This document shows, piece after piece, positions 14,732 to 20,186 of a DNA stretch of 21,073 nucleotides. A program made the position numbers and the translations under genes. Source of the stretch: a virus; IMG/VR virus record IMGVR_UViG_3300036864_000123, positions 1-21,073 of that record; one strand, written 5' to 3'. The notes under the pieces were generated by a model. The model was not told the DNA's origin. It worked only from the letters and a program-made list of their open reading frames with translations, and did no database searches. Position 1 is the stretch's first letter. Each line of letters opens with the position of its first letter.

Positions 14732-15760
14732 ATGACACAGTCCCCCGAGTATCCGGACCTGCGCTGGATGCCGCCCGCCAGCTGGACGAACGCGAACCGG
14801 ACGAGCGTGCAGCTGATCGTCATCCACACCACCGAGGGCAGCGAAGGCCCGAGCTCGGCGGAGGACGGCGCCGCGTACGACCAGCGCCGCACCGACGGCA
14901 CTAGCACGCACTTCTTCCACGACTCCGACTCGACCGTCCAGTGTGTGCGCACCGAGGACATCGCGCACGCCGCCCGGCATGAAGGGAACCTGCGCGGCAT
15001 CCAGCACGAGCTGTGCGGCAGCGCCTACCAGGGCAGCGTCGGCTGGGCCGATTCGGTCAGTCAGGGCACGCTGCGGCAGGCGGCCCGGCAGTGCGCCCGG
15101 GACGCGAAGAAGTGGGGCATCCCGGTGCGGAAGCTCACCGTCGCCCAGGTCGCCGACGGGGTGAAGGGCTTCTGCGGGCATGTCGAGATCACCTACGCGT
15201 TCCCGCAGGACAACGGCACGCATACTGATCCCGGTCCGACGTTTCCGTGGGCCGACTTCCTGGACATGGTCCAGACTGAACTGGAGGTAGGCGGCATGGC
15301 AGAAGTCGATCTGACCGATGCGGCGGTACAGAAGATCGCCAGCAAGATCAGTGCGGACCTGAACAACACGACATCGGGCATCGCCCTGGGCACTGTCGCC
15401 CGTAGCCGCGCCGCCGTGCAGGACTTCTTCGCGGACGCGTTCCACGCCGCGAAGAAGAACCCCGATAGCAGCCTGGGTGACAGCGTCTACCAAGCGGCCA
15501 GCACGGGTGAGCAGCAGGTGATGCGCTACGCCAGGGACATCGTGCAAGGAACTGTCGGCGGACCGGTCAGCCAGGCCGACCTCGTCGCGGCCGTCACCGC
15601 GGCGAAGGATGAGACCCTGGCGGCTGTCGCGAATGTCGACGAGGAAGTGTGGGCGAAGGTGCCCGACCCGAACATCACGGTCGCGGAGAAGGCCGACCTG
15701 CTGCGGGCCGTGCTCGGCGACGACGCGGCTGCGGTCGGTGCGCTGCTCGCCGCGGGCTGA
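14732..15760 (+). CDS. Endolysin, N-acetylmuramoyl-L-alanine amidase (Amidase_2), 342 aa
   Basis: ATG preceded by GAAGGG. Residues about 20-185 form an Amidase_2/PGRP-type domain: 'LIVIHTTEG' with H32, 'STHFFHDSDSTVQCV', 'GFCGHVEIT' with H150, and 'THTDPGPTFPW' with H164 and D166. By comparison with T7 lysozyme, H32, H150 and D166 are the expected zinc ligands. It cuts the bond between muramic acid and the stem peptide to free progeny phage. Residues about 195-340 are a helical, charged C-terminal part ('VDLTDAAVQKIASKI', 'EKADLLRAVLGDD') that is probably for dimerisation or wall targeting; I see no LysM or SH3 domain. There is no signal peptide, so release needs a holin. Confidence 0.92.
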   Translation: MTQSPEYPDLRWMPPASWTNANRTSVQLIVIHTTEGSEGPSSAEDGAAYDQRRTDGTSTHFFHDSDSTVQCVRTEDIAHAARHEGNLRGIQHELCGSAYQGSVGWADSVSQGTLRQAARQCARDAKKWGIPVRKLTVAQVADGVKGFCGHVEITYAFPQDNGTHTDPGPTFPWADFLDMVQTELEVGGMAEVDLTDAAVQKIASKISADLNNTTSGIALGTVARSRAAVQDFFADAFHAAKKNPDSSLGDSVYQAASTGEQQVMRYARDIVQGTVGGPVSQADLVAAVTAAKDETLAAVANVDEEVWAKVPDPNITVAEKADLLRAVLGDDAAAVGALLAAG

Positions 15761-15790
15761 CCTGTCGGCGCGAAGGAGTAGGCGGCGTGA

Positions 15791-15985
15791 ATGACACTGT
15801 TCCAGCTGAAGGCCATCGTCATGCTGATCGTGACAGCAGTGTGGGTGGTCTACGTCCTCGCCGCCGTCCTGCGAGGCAAGGATGTGGGCCTGGAGTGGAT
15901 AGGCCTGCCCGGCGCGATCTTCTTCGCCATGTTCGGACAGATCAGGAGAAGGAACGGTAATGGCGGCAACGGATCGGCCCCGTAA
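15791..15985 (+). CDS. Small two-helix holin-like protein, 64 aa
   Basis: ATG start with AAGGAG 12 nt upstream. Two membrane helices (about residues 8-27 and 35-51) with a short charged turn and a basic, Gly/Asn-rich tail fit a class II holin. It lies directly after the endolysin gene. Its third-codon positions are GC-rich. A competing frame from GTG 15786 has better spacing to AAGGAG, but encodes an Arg/His-rich peptide without structure and is rejected. The end overlaps the next gene by 26 nt. Confidence 0.75.
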   Translation: MTLFQLKAIVMLIVTAVWVVYVLAAVLRGKDVGLEWIGLPGAIFFAMFGQIRRRNGNGGNGSAP

Positions 15986-16523
15986 CCCCGGCGAGCCGGG
16001 TCATCCCGGCAAGCCCGGCGGCCACGGCGAAGCCACCGGCCGCGGCGGTGAGGGCGGTTCCGGCGGTGCTGGCGGCCGCGGCGGCGGTGACAGCGGCGAA
16101 CCCGGTGGGCGCGGCGGTGAGGGCGGCCCGGGTGGCGCGGGCAGAAGCTACGACGGCGATGACAGGGTCAGCCGGTGGCTCGACTGGACGGTGCGGATCG
16201 TCGCGGTCGTGAGCCTGCTGCTGACCGGGGTGATAGCCGGGAAGGTGTTCAGGGCGTCGCAGTGCCAGGGCCGGTTCAACGAGCGGGCGACGGCCATCGC
16301 CCCGGCGCTTAACCAGGAACGGGAGACTCAACGGGCGACCAACCAGGCGGAATCCCAACTGTGGCTGGCGGTCAGGCCTGGTGATCAGTCGCCTGAGCAG
16401 CGCAAGAGGCTGCAGGCGTTGTTCACGGCCTATCAGGCGACGCTGACCGCGCGGAACGAAGCGCAGGTGGAAGCCGACCAGGCGCGTGCCGCTCATCCCA
16501 TGCCGACGTGCAGCCCACAATGA
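15960..16523 (+). CDS. Collagen-like Gly-X-Y membrane protein in the lysis region, 187 aa
   Basis: ATG inside the end of the holin gene. Residues 11-63 are about 17 Gly-X-Y triplets (GEP, GHP, GKP, GGH...) broken at two single residues, then a charged linker. One membrane helix follows at about 77-96, then a C-terminal helical part (about 105-178) rich in Gln, Glu, Ala and Arg that looks like a coiled coil. Orientation is probably with the Gly-rich part inside the cell or the coil outside, but the positive-inside rule gives no clear answer. Its place after endolysin and holin suggests a lysis accessory (holin partner or spanin-like). Collagen-like triplets in a phage membrane protein are unusual. 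Low-complexity Gly-rich DNA could also be a recombination product. Confidence 0.7.
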   Translation: MAATDRPRNPGEPGHPGKPGGHGEATGRGGEGGSGGAGGRGGGDSGEPGGRGGEGGPGGAGRSYDGDDRVSRWLDWTVRIVAVVSLLLTGVIAGKVFRASQCQGRFNERATAIAPALNQERETQRATNQAESQLWLAVRPGDQSPEQRKRLQALFTAYQATLTARNEAQVEADQARAAHPMPTCSPQ

Positions 16524-16819
16524 TGAACGCGACTCGGGCGATGGGCCGAACATGCTGGTGTCACCATCACCGCGAGCAGGTGCCACTTGAGGTTCATCAC
16601 GTTTTTCCCGTGGGTGCCGGTGGTCCGAACGTGGCCGCGAACCGGGTCACGATCTGCGCCAACGCCCACAGCTCAGTTCATGATCTTTTGCTGAAGATGC
16701 TGAAGGCGGACACCGTCAGGGTGCCGTGGCTGGTGCGGCGCCTGTACGGCCGGAAGGTCCGGCGGCTCGCGGTGGCCGGCTTCCAGGCCATCAAGACCAA
16801 GACCGTCGTCACGCCGTGA
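16520..16819 (+). CDS. Small HNH endonuclease-like protein, 99 aa
   Basis: The ATG overlaps the previous stop (ATGA); an in-frame GTG 12 nt upstream is possible. The core matches an HNH motif: V-H26-H27-V-F-P, G-A-G-G-P-N, N41, then C46-x3-H50-x3-H54. A CWC pair at residues 12-14 may contribute to a zinc site. HNH proteins nick or cut DNA. In many siphophages a small HNH protein works with terminase at cos sites; here it stands after lysis genes, which could mean the packaging region of a circular map is close. The C-terminal half is basic and probably binds DNA. It lacks partner domains. Confidence 0.75.
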   Translation: MMNATRAMGRTCWCHHHREQVPLEVHHVFPVGAGGPNVAANRVTICANAHSSVHDLLLKMLKADTVRVPWLVRRLYGRKVRRLAVAGFQAIKTKTVVTP

Positions 16820-16883
16820 AACTTGAATCCGGCCGGCCGGCTTTCAGGTCCAGGGCCGGTTACGTGAATGGATCGGAAGGGAC

Positions 16884-17075
16884 ATGACCAAACTCGAGCA
16901 AGAACTGCTCGACGCACTGGCCGACTGCGTGATCAAGGCGACCGAGTATGGCGATCAGGACGGCGGTTTCGTCGCGGCCTACATCATGCCCACCGGGCCG
17001 ATCCACCGCGCCATCCCGCTACTGGAACGCCACGGCATCACCGTTCGTCCCGGATTCGATGGTCGGACCAGATGA
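16884..17075 (+). CDS. Small protein, 63 aa, unknown function
   Basis: ATG with GAAGGG about 4 nt upstream, after a 64-nt gap containing a GC palindrome CCGGCCGGCCGG. The peptide has a helical N-terminus 'TKLEQELLDALADCVIKATE', then 'GGFVAAYIMPTGPIHRAIPL' and a short end. It is soluble, with a single cysteine and no recognised motif. The stop overlaps the ATG of the next membrane gene (ATGA), implying coupled expression. It may be a regulatory partner of the downstream membrane protein, but this is guesswork. Confidence 0.55.
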   Translation: MTKLEQELLDALADCVIKATEYGDQDGGFVAAYIMPTGPIHRAIPLLERHGITVRPGFDGRTR

Positions 17076-17650
17076 CCAGGAAGACCGTCCTGTCGATCGC
17101 GTTTCTGTCGATCACCGGCGTCGCCGTCGGCATGGAGGTCTGGTTCGCGGTCGACCATGACTCGGCTACCGTCCCTTGGACTAACCTGCTGGCCACCTAC
17201 GTCCCGGCACCGATCACGTTCGCGGCTATCGCTCTATTGCTGTCCTGGCTTCCCGGGCACATGATCGAGGCCTACGCCCGGAGGGGAAAACACATGGTCA
17301 CGACCACTACCATCCCCGCGACGCCCGACCCGGGCGCGGCGAAGGAACCGCTGATCACGCCGACTATCGTTGTGGCCGCATTCGCGGCTCTCGCTGACAT
17401 GCTCGTGGCGTACGGGGTTCCGATGACCGAGAAGCAGATGATCACCACCCTGGCCTTCATCAGCGTGGTGTCAGCCATAGCCCTGACGCTGTGGTCACGC
17501 CGCAAAGCATTCGCCCCGGCCACGGTGCGGGCGATGGTGGTGGAGGCGGCCGCGTCGGGTCAGGTGAAGACGGAGGCTACGGTGGTGCCCGCCGAGTCGC
17601 AGGGCCTGTCCGAGCCGAGGAATCCCGGCACAGGCGAGCGGCTCGCGTGA
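17072..17650 (+). CDS. Four-helix membrane protein, holin-like C-terminal half, 192 aa
   Basis: ATG at the overlap with the upstream stop; the frame is also open upstream, but that part is out of context. Membrane helices lie at about residues 5-25, 40-60, 97-115 and 123-141. The second half, starting at M75, resembles actinophage holins: a polar N-terminus, two helices with a short 'MTEKQM' turn, then 'WSRRK'. M75 (ATG 17294) has GGAGGGG 7 nt upstream, a near-ideal internal start, so a 118-residue product is likely as well. The gene may be a fusion of two small membrane genes, or a dual-start holin/antiholin. The tail is Glu/Pro-rich. Confidence 0.68.
   Translation: MTRKTVLSIAFLSITGVAVGMEVWFAVDHDSATVPWTNLLATYVPAPITFAAIALLLSWLPGHMIEAYARRGKHMVTTTTIPATPDPGAAKEPLITPTIVVAAFAALADMLVAYGVPMTEKQMITTLAFISVVSAIALTLWSRRKAFAPATVRAMVVEAAASGQVKTEATVVPAESQGLSEPRNPGTGERLA
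17280..17296 (+). promoter_or_regulatory. Strong internal Shine-Dalgarno and ATG in membrane gene
   Basis: GGAGGGG (17280-17286) lies 7 nt before the in-frame ATG at 17294, stronger than the signal at the annotated start. It would give a product with only the last two membrane helices. Confidence 0.6.
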
Positions 17651-17651
17651 G

Positions 17652-17975
17652 CTAGTCGGGATACCTGGCGTTCACCTCGTCGATAGCGCTGCTCAGGCTG
17701 TCCCGCAGCAGAGCCGCGTTCGCACGATCAAGAAGGAGGCATACGTCAAAGGCGGCGTCGCTGTCGGCGGCCGGGAAGACCGCAAGCCGGATCCGGTCGT
17801 TCCAGGGTGTTGCCGTCGCGACATCGATAGTCAGATTGGCGTCGCCCGTCGCCTTGTATTCGTCGGTGCTCTCGGCGTGCAGGTCGGCGGCCAGCACATC
17901 TGGCCCTCGCCAGTCCATAGGATCAACGCTGGCGGGCGGCTCCTGTTCAAGATGCACGCTGCTCCAGATACTCAT
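17652..17975 (-). CDS. 'MSIWSS' family protein, 107 aa, unknown function
   Basis: ATG at the conserved MSIWSS opening; the longer frame upstream has poor composition. The product is acidic and soluble. It shares blocks with the plus-strand gene ending at 18979: MSIWSS, a 'GDANLTIDVAT' segment, 'W-N-D-R-I-R-L', and a final 'NAALLRDSLSSAI' helix. The two are clearly paralogous. Proteins of this kind occur in actinobacterial mobile elements as far as I recall, without known function. There is no Shine-Dalgarno; TACAGT ends 6 nt before the ATG, fitting a leaderless transcript. It converges on the membrane gene that ends at 17650 with only 1 nt between. Confidence 0.72.
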   Translation of the reverse strand: MSIWSSVHLEQEPPASVDPMDWRGPDVLAADLHAESTDEYKATGDANLTIDVATATPWNDRIRLAVFPAADSDAAFDVCLLLDRANAALLRDSLSSAIDEVNARYPD

Positions 17976-17981
17976 GCCGAC

Positions 17982-17987
17982 ACTGTA
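17982..17987 (-). promoter_or_regulatory. -10-like hexamer TACAGT, leaderless start
   Basis: TACAGT on the minus strand, 6 nt before the ATG. It matches TANNNT. No convincing -35 is seen 16-19 nt upstream. Confidence 0.4.
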
Positions 17988-18026
17988 GCGGCGCGTGACT
18001 CCCGGCGAGTTGAACCGGACGCGGCC

Positions 18027-18058
18027 CGCACGGCTCCGGTAAGCTCGCGCACGGCTCC
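18027..18058. repeat. Two 11-bp direct repeats CGCACGGCTCC, 21 bp apart
   Basis: Exact copies at 18027-18037 and 18048-18058, a spacing of two helical turns. They lie between the MSIWSS-type gene and the terminator-like hairpin, and near an excisionase-like gene. Related GCGCACGGC occurs at about 18178. They could be binding sites for the HTH protein or the integrase, by inference. Confidence 0.6.
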
Positions 18059-18074
18059 CAGAGCTAGGCATAGA

Positions 18075-18102
18075 GCGGCCCCTGACTTCGGTCAGGGGCC
18101 GC
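18075..18102. terminator. 12-bp hairpin with TTCG tetraloop
   Basis: Stem GCGGCCCCTGAC / GTCAGGGGCCGC with a TTCG loop, flanked by a T-rich TTCTTT on the plus-strand side. It is typical of actinobacterial terminators with poor U-tracts. It could stop minus-strand transcripts from the HTH gene before they enter the MSIWSS gene, or act on the plus strand. Confidence 0.65.
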
Positions 18103-18119
18103 TTCTTTGCGTCTAGGTT

Positions 18120-18174
18120 GCTGGGCGGCGGCCCGGATTCGAACCGGAAACCCATGCCGTTCTCGCCGCCCAGC
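18120..18174 (-). other. tRNA T-arm/acceptor-like minihelix
   Basis: An 11-bp inverted repeat (GCTGGGCGGCG at 18120-18130, complement at 18164-18174) encloses a T-arm-like element. On the minus strand this reads CCGG-TTCGAAT-CCGG, the T-loop consensus. A full tRNA is not there: no D-arm or anticodon arm fits, and the span is only 55 nt. It may be a remnant of a tRNA 3' end (an att-like core) or a terminator for the HTH gene, which ends 27 nt away. Confidence 0.5.
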
Positions 18175-18201
18175 TGCGCGCGCACGGCGACGAGACGCAC
18201 G

Positions 18202-18405
18202 CTACTCCTTGTCCGGCTCGGCGATCTCCGGCCGGTGCTCTCTGATCCACTGCTCGACGTCGGTGGAGCGCCACACCCGGCCGATGCTCAGTACCCGCCA
18301 CGGGTCCGGGAAGTCCTTGCGGCCGATGATGATGTAGGCACGCTGGCGGGACACGTCGAGGCGTTTCCGGATCTCTTCCGGTCCCATCGGCTCCAACTCG
18401 GCCAT
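18202..18405 (-). CDS. AlpA/excisionase-like helix-turn-helix protein, 67 aa
   Basis: ATG 18405 is preferred over an in-frame TTG at 18414, which would lie inside the -10-like TATCTT. The protein has the winged HTH pattern of AlpA/Xis proteins: 'EEIRKRLDVSRQRAYIII', then 'DFPDPWRVLSIGRVWRSTDV' and 'EQWIREHRPE'. These small DNA-binding proteins act as recombination directionality factors with tyrosine integrases or as regulators. An integrase is encoded 2.3 kb away on the same strand, so a role in excision is reasonable but not proven. It lacks a Shine-Dalgarno. Confidence 0.8.
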   Translation of the reverse strand: MAELEPMGPEEIRKRLDVSRQRAYIIIGRKDFPDPWRVLSIGRVWRSTDVEQWIREHRPEIAEPDKE

Positions 18406-18412
18406 ACCCAAC

Positions 18413-18418
18413 AAGATA
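18413..18418 (-). promoter_or_regulatory. -10-like hexamer TATCTT, leaderless start of HTH gene
   Basis: TATCTT on the minus strand ends 7 nt before the ATG. There is no Shine-Dalgarno between, and no clear -35. Confidence 0.42.
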
Positions 18419-18571
18419 GACAGTGTGTGATCTTGGCGTGGTGGAAACCCTACGACAGGTCTAGAACGTCAGGTTGTCACGGCGTAACGTCGCGTGTTGG
18501 AGGCGGCGGGTGACTGGCCGCGAGCTTGACCCCGTCGCCTCCCCCAACCGACTCGCGGCGGAAGGCACCCG

Positions 18572-18979
18572 ATGCACCTGTTCCCCTGGACCCGGCGACG
18601 AGCCCGACGGCAGGCGATCGCCGAGGCCCAGGCCCGGGAGCGCGCCGACTACGACCGGGCGGTCCGGCGCATCACCAGGCAGGATGATGTTGGAATGAGT
18701 ATCTGGAGCAGCATTGGCATCGGCCGAGACGAGATCCGAGCCATCAACGCGGATGCGCTGCACGCAGACGAAGGCGCCGGAACCGGCGACGAAGACCTCA
18801 CCATCGATGTCGCGACCACCTGGCACGACAAGATCCGGCTCATCATCTCCAACGACGACGACAGCGTCTACGTCCGCACCATGCTCAGCATCGAGAACGC
18901 TGAGCAGCTGCGCGATTACCTCGGCAAGGCCCTTGAGACCGCCCGACGGGAACGCGAAAGCGCAGCACGCGAGCCGTGA
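18572..18979 (+). CDS. 'MSIWSS' family protein with basic N-terminal extension, 135 aa
   Basis: ATG 18572 has GGAAGG 7 nt upstream. The family core starts at M42 (ATG 18695), which lacks a Shine-Dalgarno. Residues 1-40 are Arg-rich and helical ('TRRRARRQAIAEAQARERAD'), so an added DNA- or RNA-binding helix is possible. The core shares MSIWSS, 'DEDLTIDVAT', 'WHDKIRL' and 'NAEQLRDYLGKAL' with the minus-strand paralogue at 17652-17975. Function is unknown. The TGA overlaps the GTG of the next gene. Two products (135 and 94 residues) may exist. Confidence 0.68.
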   Translation: MHLFPWTRRRARRQAIAEAQARERADYDRAVRRITRQDDVGMSIWSSIGIGRDEIRAINADALHADEGAGTGDEDLTIDVATTWHDKIRLIISNDDDSVYVRTMLSIENAEQLRDYLGKALETARRERESAAREP

Positions 18980-19266
18980 ACGCGCACCTGCCGCTGCGCC
19001 CGTCGTGGGACTGCGCCGCCTGCGGCCAGCCGTGGCCGTGCCAGCCGGCGCGGGAGCGGATGGCCGCGGAGGCGGACACGTCGTTGCGGATCGCGGCCTG
19101 GTCGTGGCTTGAGGAGGCCATGCGGGACATGCCGGACGCGCCCGCGGGTGAGCTGTGGCAGCGGTTCATCGGCTGGACGCGGAACGACGAGCACTCAGCG
19201 AAGGATGAAGTGGCCGGTCAGGTATCCCAGGATGAAGGAGATGGGAGCGTTCACGGCGAGCGCTAG
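18976..19266 (+). CDS. Cys-containing small protein, 96 aa
   Basis: GTG overlaps the upstream TGA. The N-terminus 'RPSWDCAACGQPWPCQPARE' has C13-x2-C16-x5-C22, a probable zinc knuckle. It is followed by a helix 'RIAAWSWLEEAMRDMPDAP' and 'LWQRFIGWTR'. This layout occurs in many small actinobacterial proteins next to regulators and mobile elements; I cannot give a function. After about residue 72 the sequence is polar and overlaps a minus-strand ORF (19195-19323), so the true end or the minus ORF may be in doubt. Confidence 0.68.
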   Translation: MNAHLPLRPSWDCAACGQPWPCQPARERMAAEADTSLRIAAWSWLEEAMRDMPDAPAGELWQRFIGWTRNDEHSAKDEVAGQVSQDEGDGSVHGER

Positions 19267-19323
19267 CGGCAGGTGATGCAGGAAGCGACGCCAGAATGGT
19301 GTCCGATCGGGGGCCTGAGCCAT
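19195..19323 (-). CDS. 42-aa single-helix membrane peptide
   Basis: Starts 3 nt after the stop of the 203-aa membrane protein on the same strand. A perfect AAGGAGG lies 11 nt before the ATG, inside the end of the upstream gene. The peptide is MAQAPDRTPF followed by a basic patch 'WRRFLHH' and a hydrophobic segment 'LPLALAVNAPISFILGYLTG', ending FILR. That is one membrane helix with basic residues before it. It is too short for most gene finders. It overlaps the 3' end of a plus-strand gene by 72 nt. It could be a small toxin, an exclusion peptide or a subunit of the 203-aa protein. Confidence 0.55.
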   Translation of the reverse strand: MAQAPDRTPFWRRFLHHLPLALAVNAPISFILGYLTGHFILR

Positions 19324-19326
19324 TGG

Positions 19327-19938
19327 CTATATCCCCTCCTTCTCCACGCTGATGACCTTCACGGTCACCTTGGTCTTGGAGCTCCTGGTCGACAGGTTCT
19401 CCTCGTTGATGTCGTACTTGCCGTCGGTGATCTCGAAGCTGCCGATGATCGGGCCGGCCTCGTCCCCGGTGATCTGGTAGGTGACCTGCCAAGTCTCATC
19501 GGGATTCGGCTCCGGCACGCCCGGCTTGCGTTTCGCCCGGACCTCGACGGTGAGGTTGCATCCGGCAGATCCGAAGCACTGCTTCTCGGTGGTCTTCAGG
19601 GTCAGCGTCATGTCGGCTGCGGTGATGGCCCGGCCGGTCGTGGGCGGCTCGGTTGTCGGCTCGGCGGCGGGTGTCTCGTCGAGTTGCCGCTGCTGGTCTT
19701 CGGCGTTGCTCCCGGTCGGTGTGGACGTGCGCGGGGTTCCGCTCTGCGCGCCGAGGGCGATCCCGATGATCGTGGCGATCAGGATGAACAGGCCGATGGC
19801 AGCGAAGAGGATCGGCCACAGCCGCCGCTTCTTTGCGGATGCGGGCGGTGATTGTTCACTCTGCGGCATCGGCGGCCAGTGGGTCGGGGGCTGGGGTGGT
19901 CCGGGCACGTTGGGCGTCCGGGGGTCGTGGTAGGTCAT
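19327..19938 (-). CDS. Membrane-anchored extracellular protein, 203 aa
   Basis: ATG with AGGAAGG 7 nt upstream. The N-terminus is Pro-rich and cytoplasmic (residues 1-35), then 'KKRR' and one membrane helix (41-63). An extracellular Thr/Pro-rich stalk (68-104) follows, and a beta domain (105-203) containing C121-F-G-S-A-G-C127, probably disulfide-bonded, and ending in strands 'TKVTVKVISVEK'. This resembles surface lipoprotein-like Ig or DUF4352-type domains in actinobacteria, but I cannot name the family. It is encoded opposite to late genes near the integrase, so lysogen expression and a surface role (receptor masking, exclusion) are likely ideas. Confidence 0.75.
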   Translation of the reverse strand: MTYHDPRTPNVPGPPQPPTHWPPMPQSEQSPPASAKKRRLWPILFAAIGLFILIATIIGIALGAQSGTPRTSTPTGSNAEDQQRQLDETPAAEPTTEPPTTGRAITAADMTLTLKTTEKQCFGSAGCNLTVEVRAKRKPGVPEPNPDETWQVTYQITGDEAGPIIGSFEITDGKYDINEENLSTRSSKTKVTVKVISVEKEGI

Positions 19939-20000
19939 GGTCGTGCCTTCCTGTGTGGGTGGGGGTCGGACGCTCGCCCGCAGTGTGAGCGAGCAGTGGT

Positions 20001-20054
20001 GATCTAGCAACTGTGTGTCGTTGATCTGGCACGGTCGGGTGATACGGATCTGGC
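20001..20054 (+). repeat. Three GATCT(A/G)GC direct repeats
   Basis: Copies at 20001-20008, 20023-20030 and 20047-20054. The first two agree at 9 of 10 bases over TGATCT(A/G)GCA. Spacings are 22 and 24 bp, about two helical turns, so bound proteins would sit on one DNA face. Confidence 0.6.
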
Positions 20055-20076
20055 GATCAGGTGAATGAACTAAACC

Positions 20077-20094
20077 GTTGGCTTCAAAGCCAAC
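20077..20094. promoter_or_regulatory. Small inverted repeat GTTGGCT-TCAA-AGCCAAC
   Basis: Seven perfect base pairs with a 4-nt spacer in an AT-richer stretch, between the two repeat arrays. It may be an operator or a short RNA hairpin. There is no T-run. Confidence 0.55.
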
Positions 20095-20101
20095 ACTCTT
20101 A

Positions 20102-20134
20102 ACAGCGGGTTCACAGGCCCGTTACAGGCGGGTT
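20102..20134 (+). repeat. Three 11-bp-phased ACAG repeats
   Basis: ACAGCGGGTT, ACAGGCCCGTT and ACAGGCGGGTT begin at 20102, 20113 and 20124, an exact 11-bp period. They fit side-by-side binding sites for a small DNA-binding protein such as a Xis-type HTH or repressor. Confidence 0.55.
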
Positions 20135-20186
20135 AACTCGACGGTCTCGCGGCCACTTCTGATCACCCACCAAGAAGGGGACCCAC

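Larger units (their letters stand above)
19939..20186. promoter_or_regulatory. 248-bp divergent control region with phased repeats
   Basis: Lies between the minus-strand membrane operon and the plus-strand gene at 20187. It contains three GATCT(A/G)GC octamers at 20001, 20023 and 20047, a 7-bp hairpin at 20077-20094, and three ACAG-(G)C-type units starting at 20102, 20113 and 20124. It has the lowest GC of the region around 20060-20105. No reading frame here looks coding. This may hold promoters for both sides, operators or an attP arm region. Confidence 0.65.

Noticed and set aside
15786-15960. GTG-started frame overlapping the holin, ending in TAATG
   Set aside because: Better spacing to AAGGAG, but the peptide is Arg/His-rich without structure, while the ATG 15791 frame gives two clean membrane helices.
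18110-18200. Complete tRNA gene on the minus strand
   Set aside because: Only T-arm-like and acceptor-like parts; no D-arm, no anticodon arm with U33, and only 55 nt between arms.
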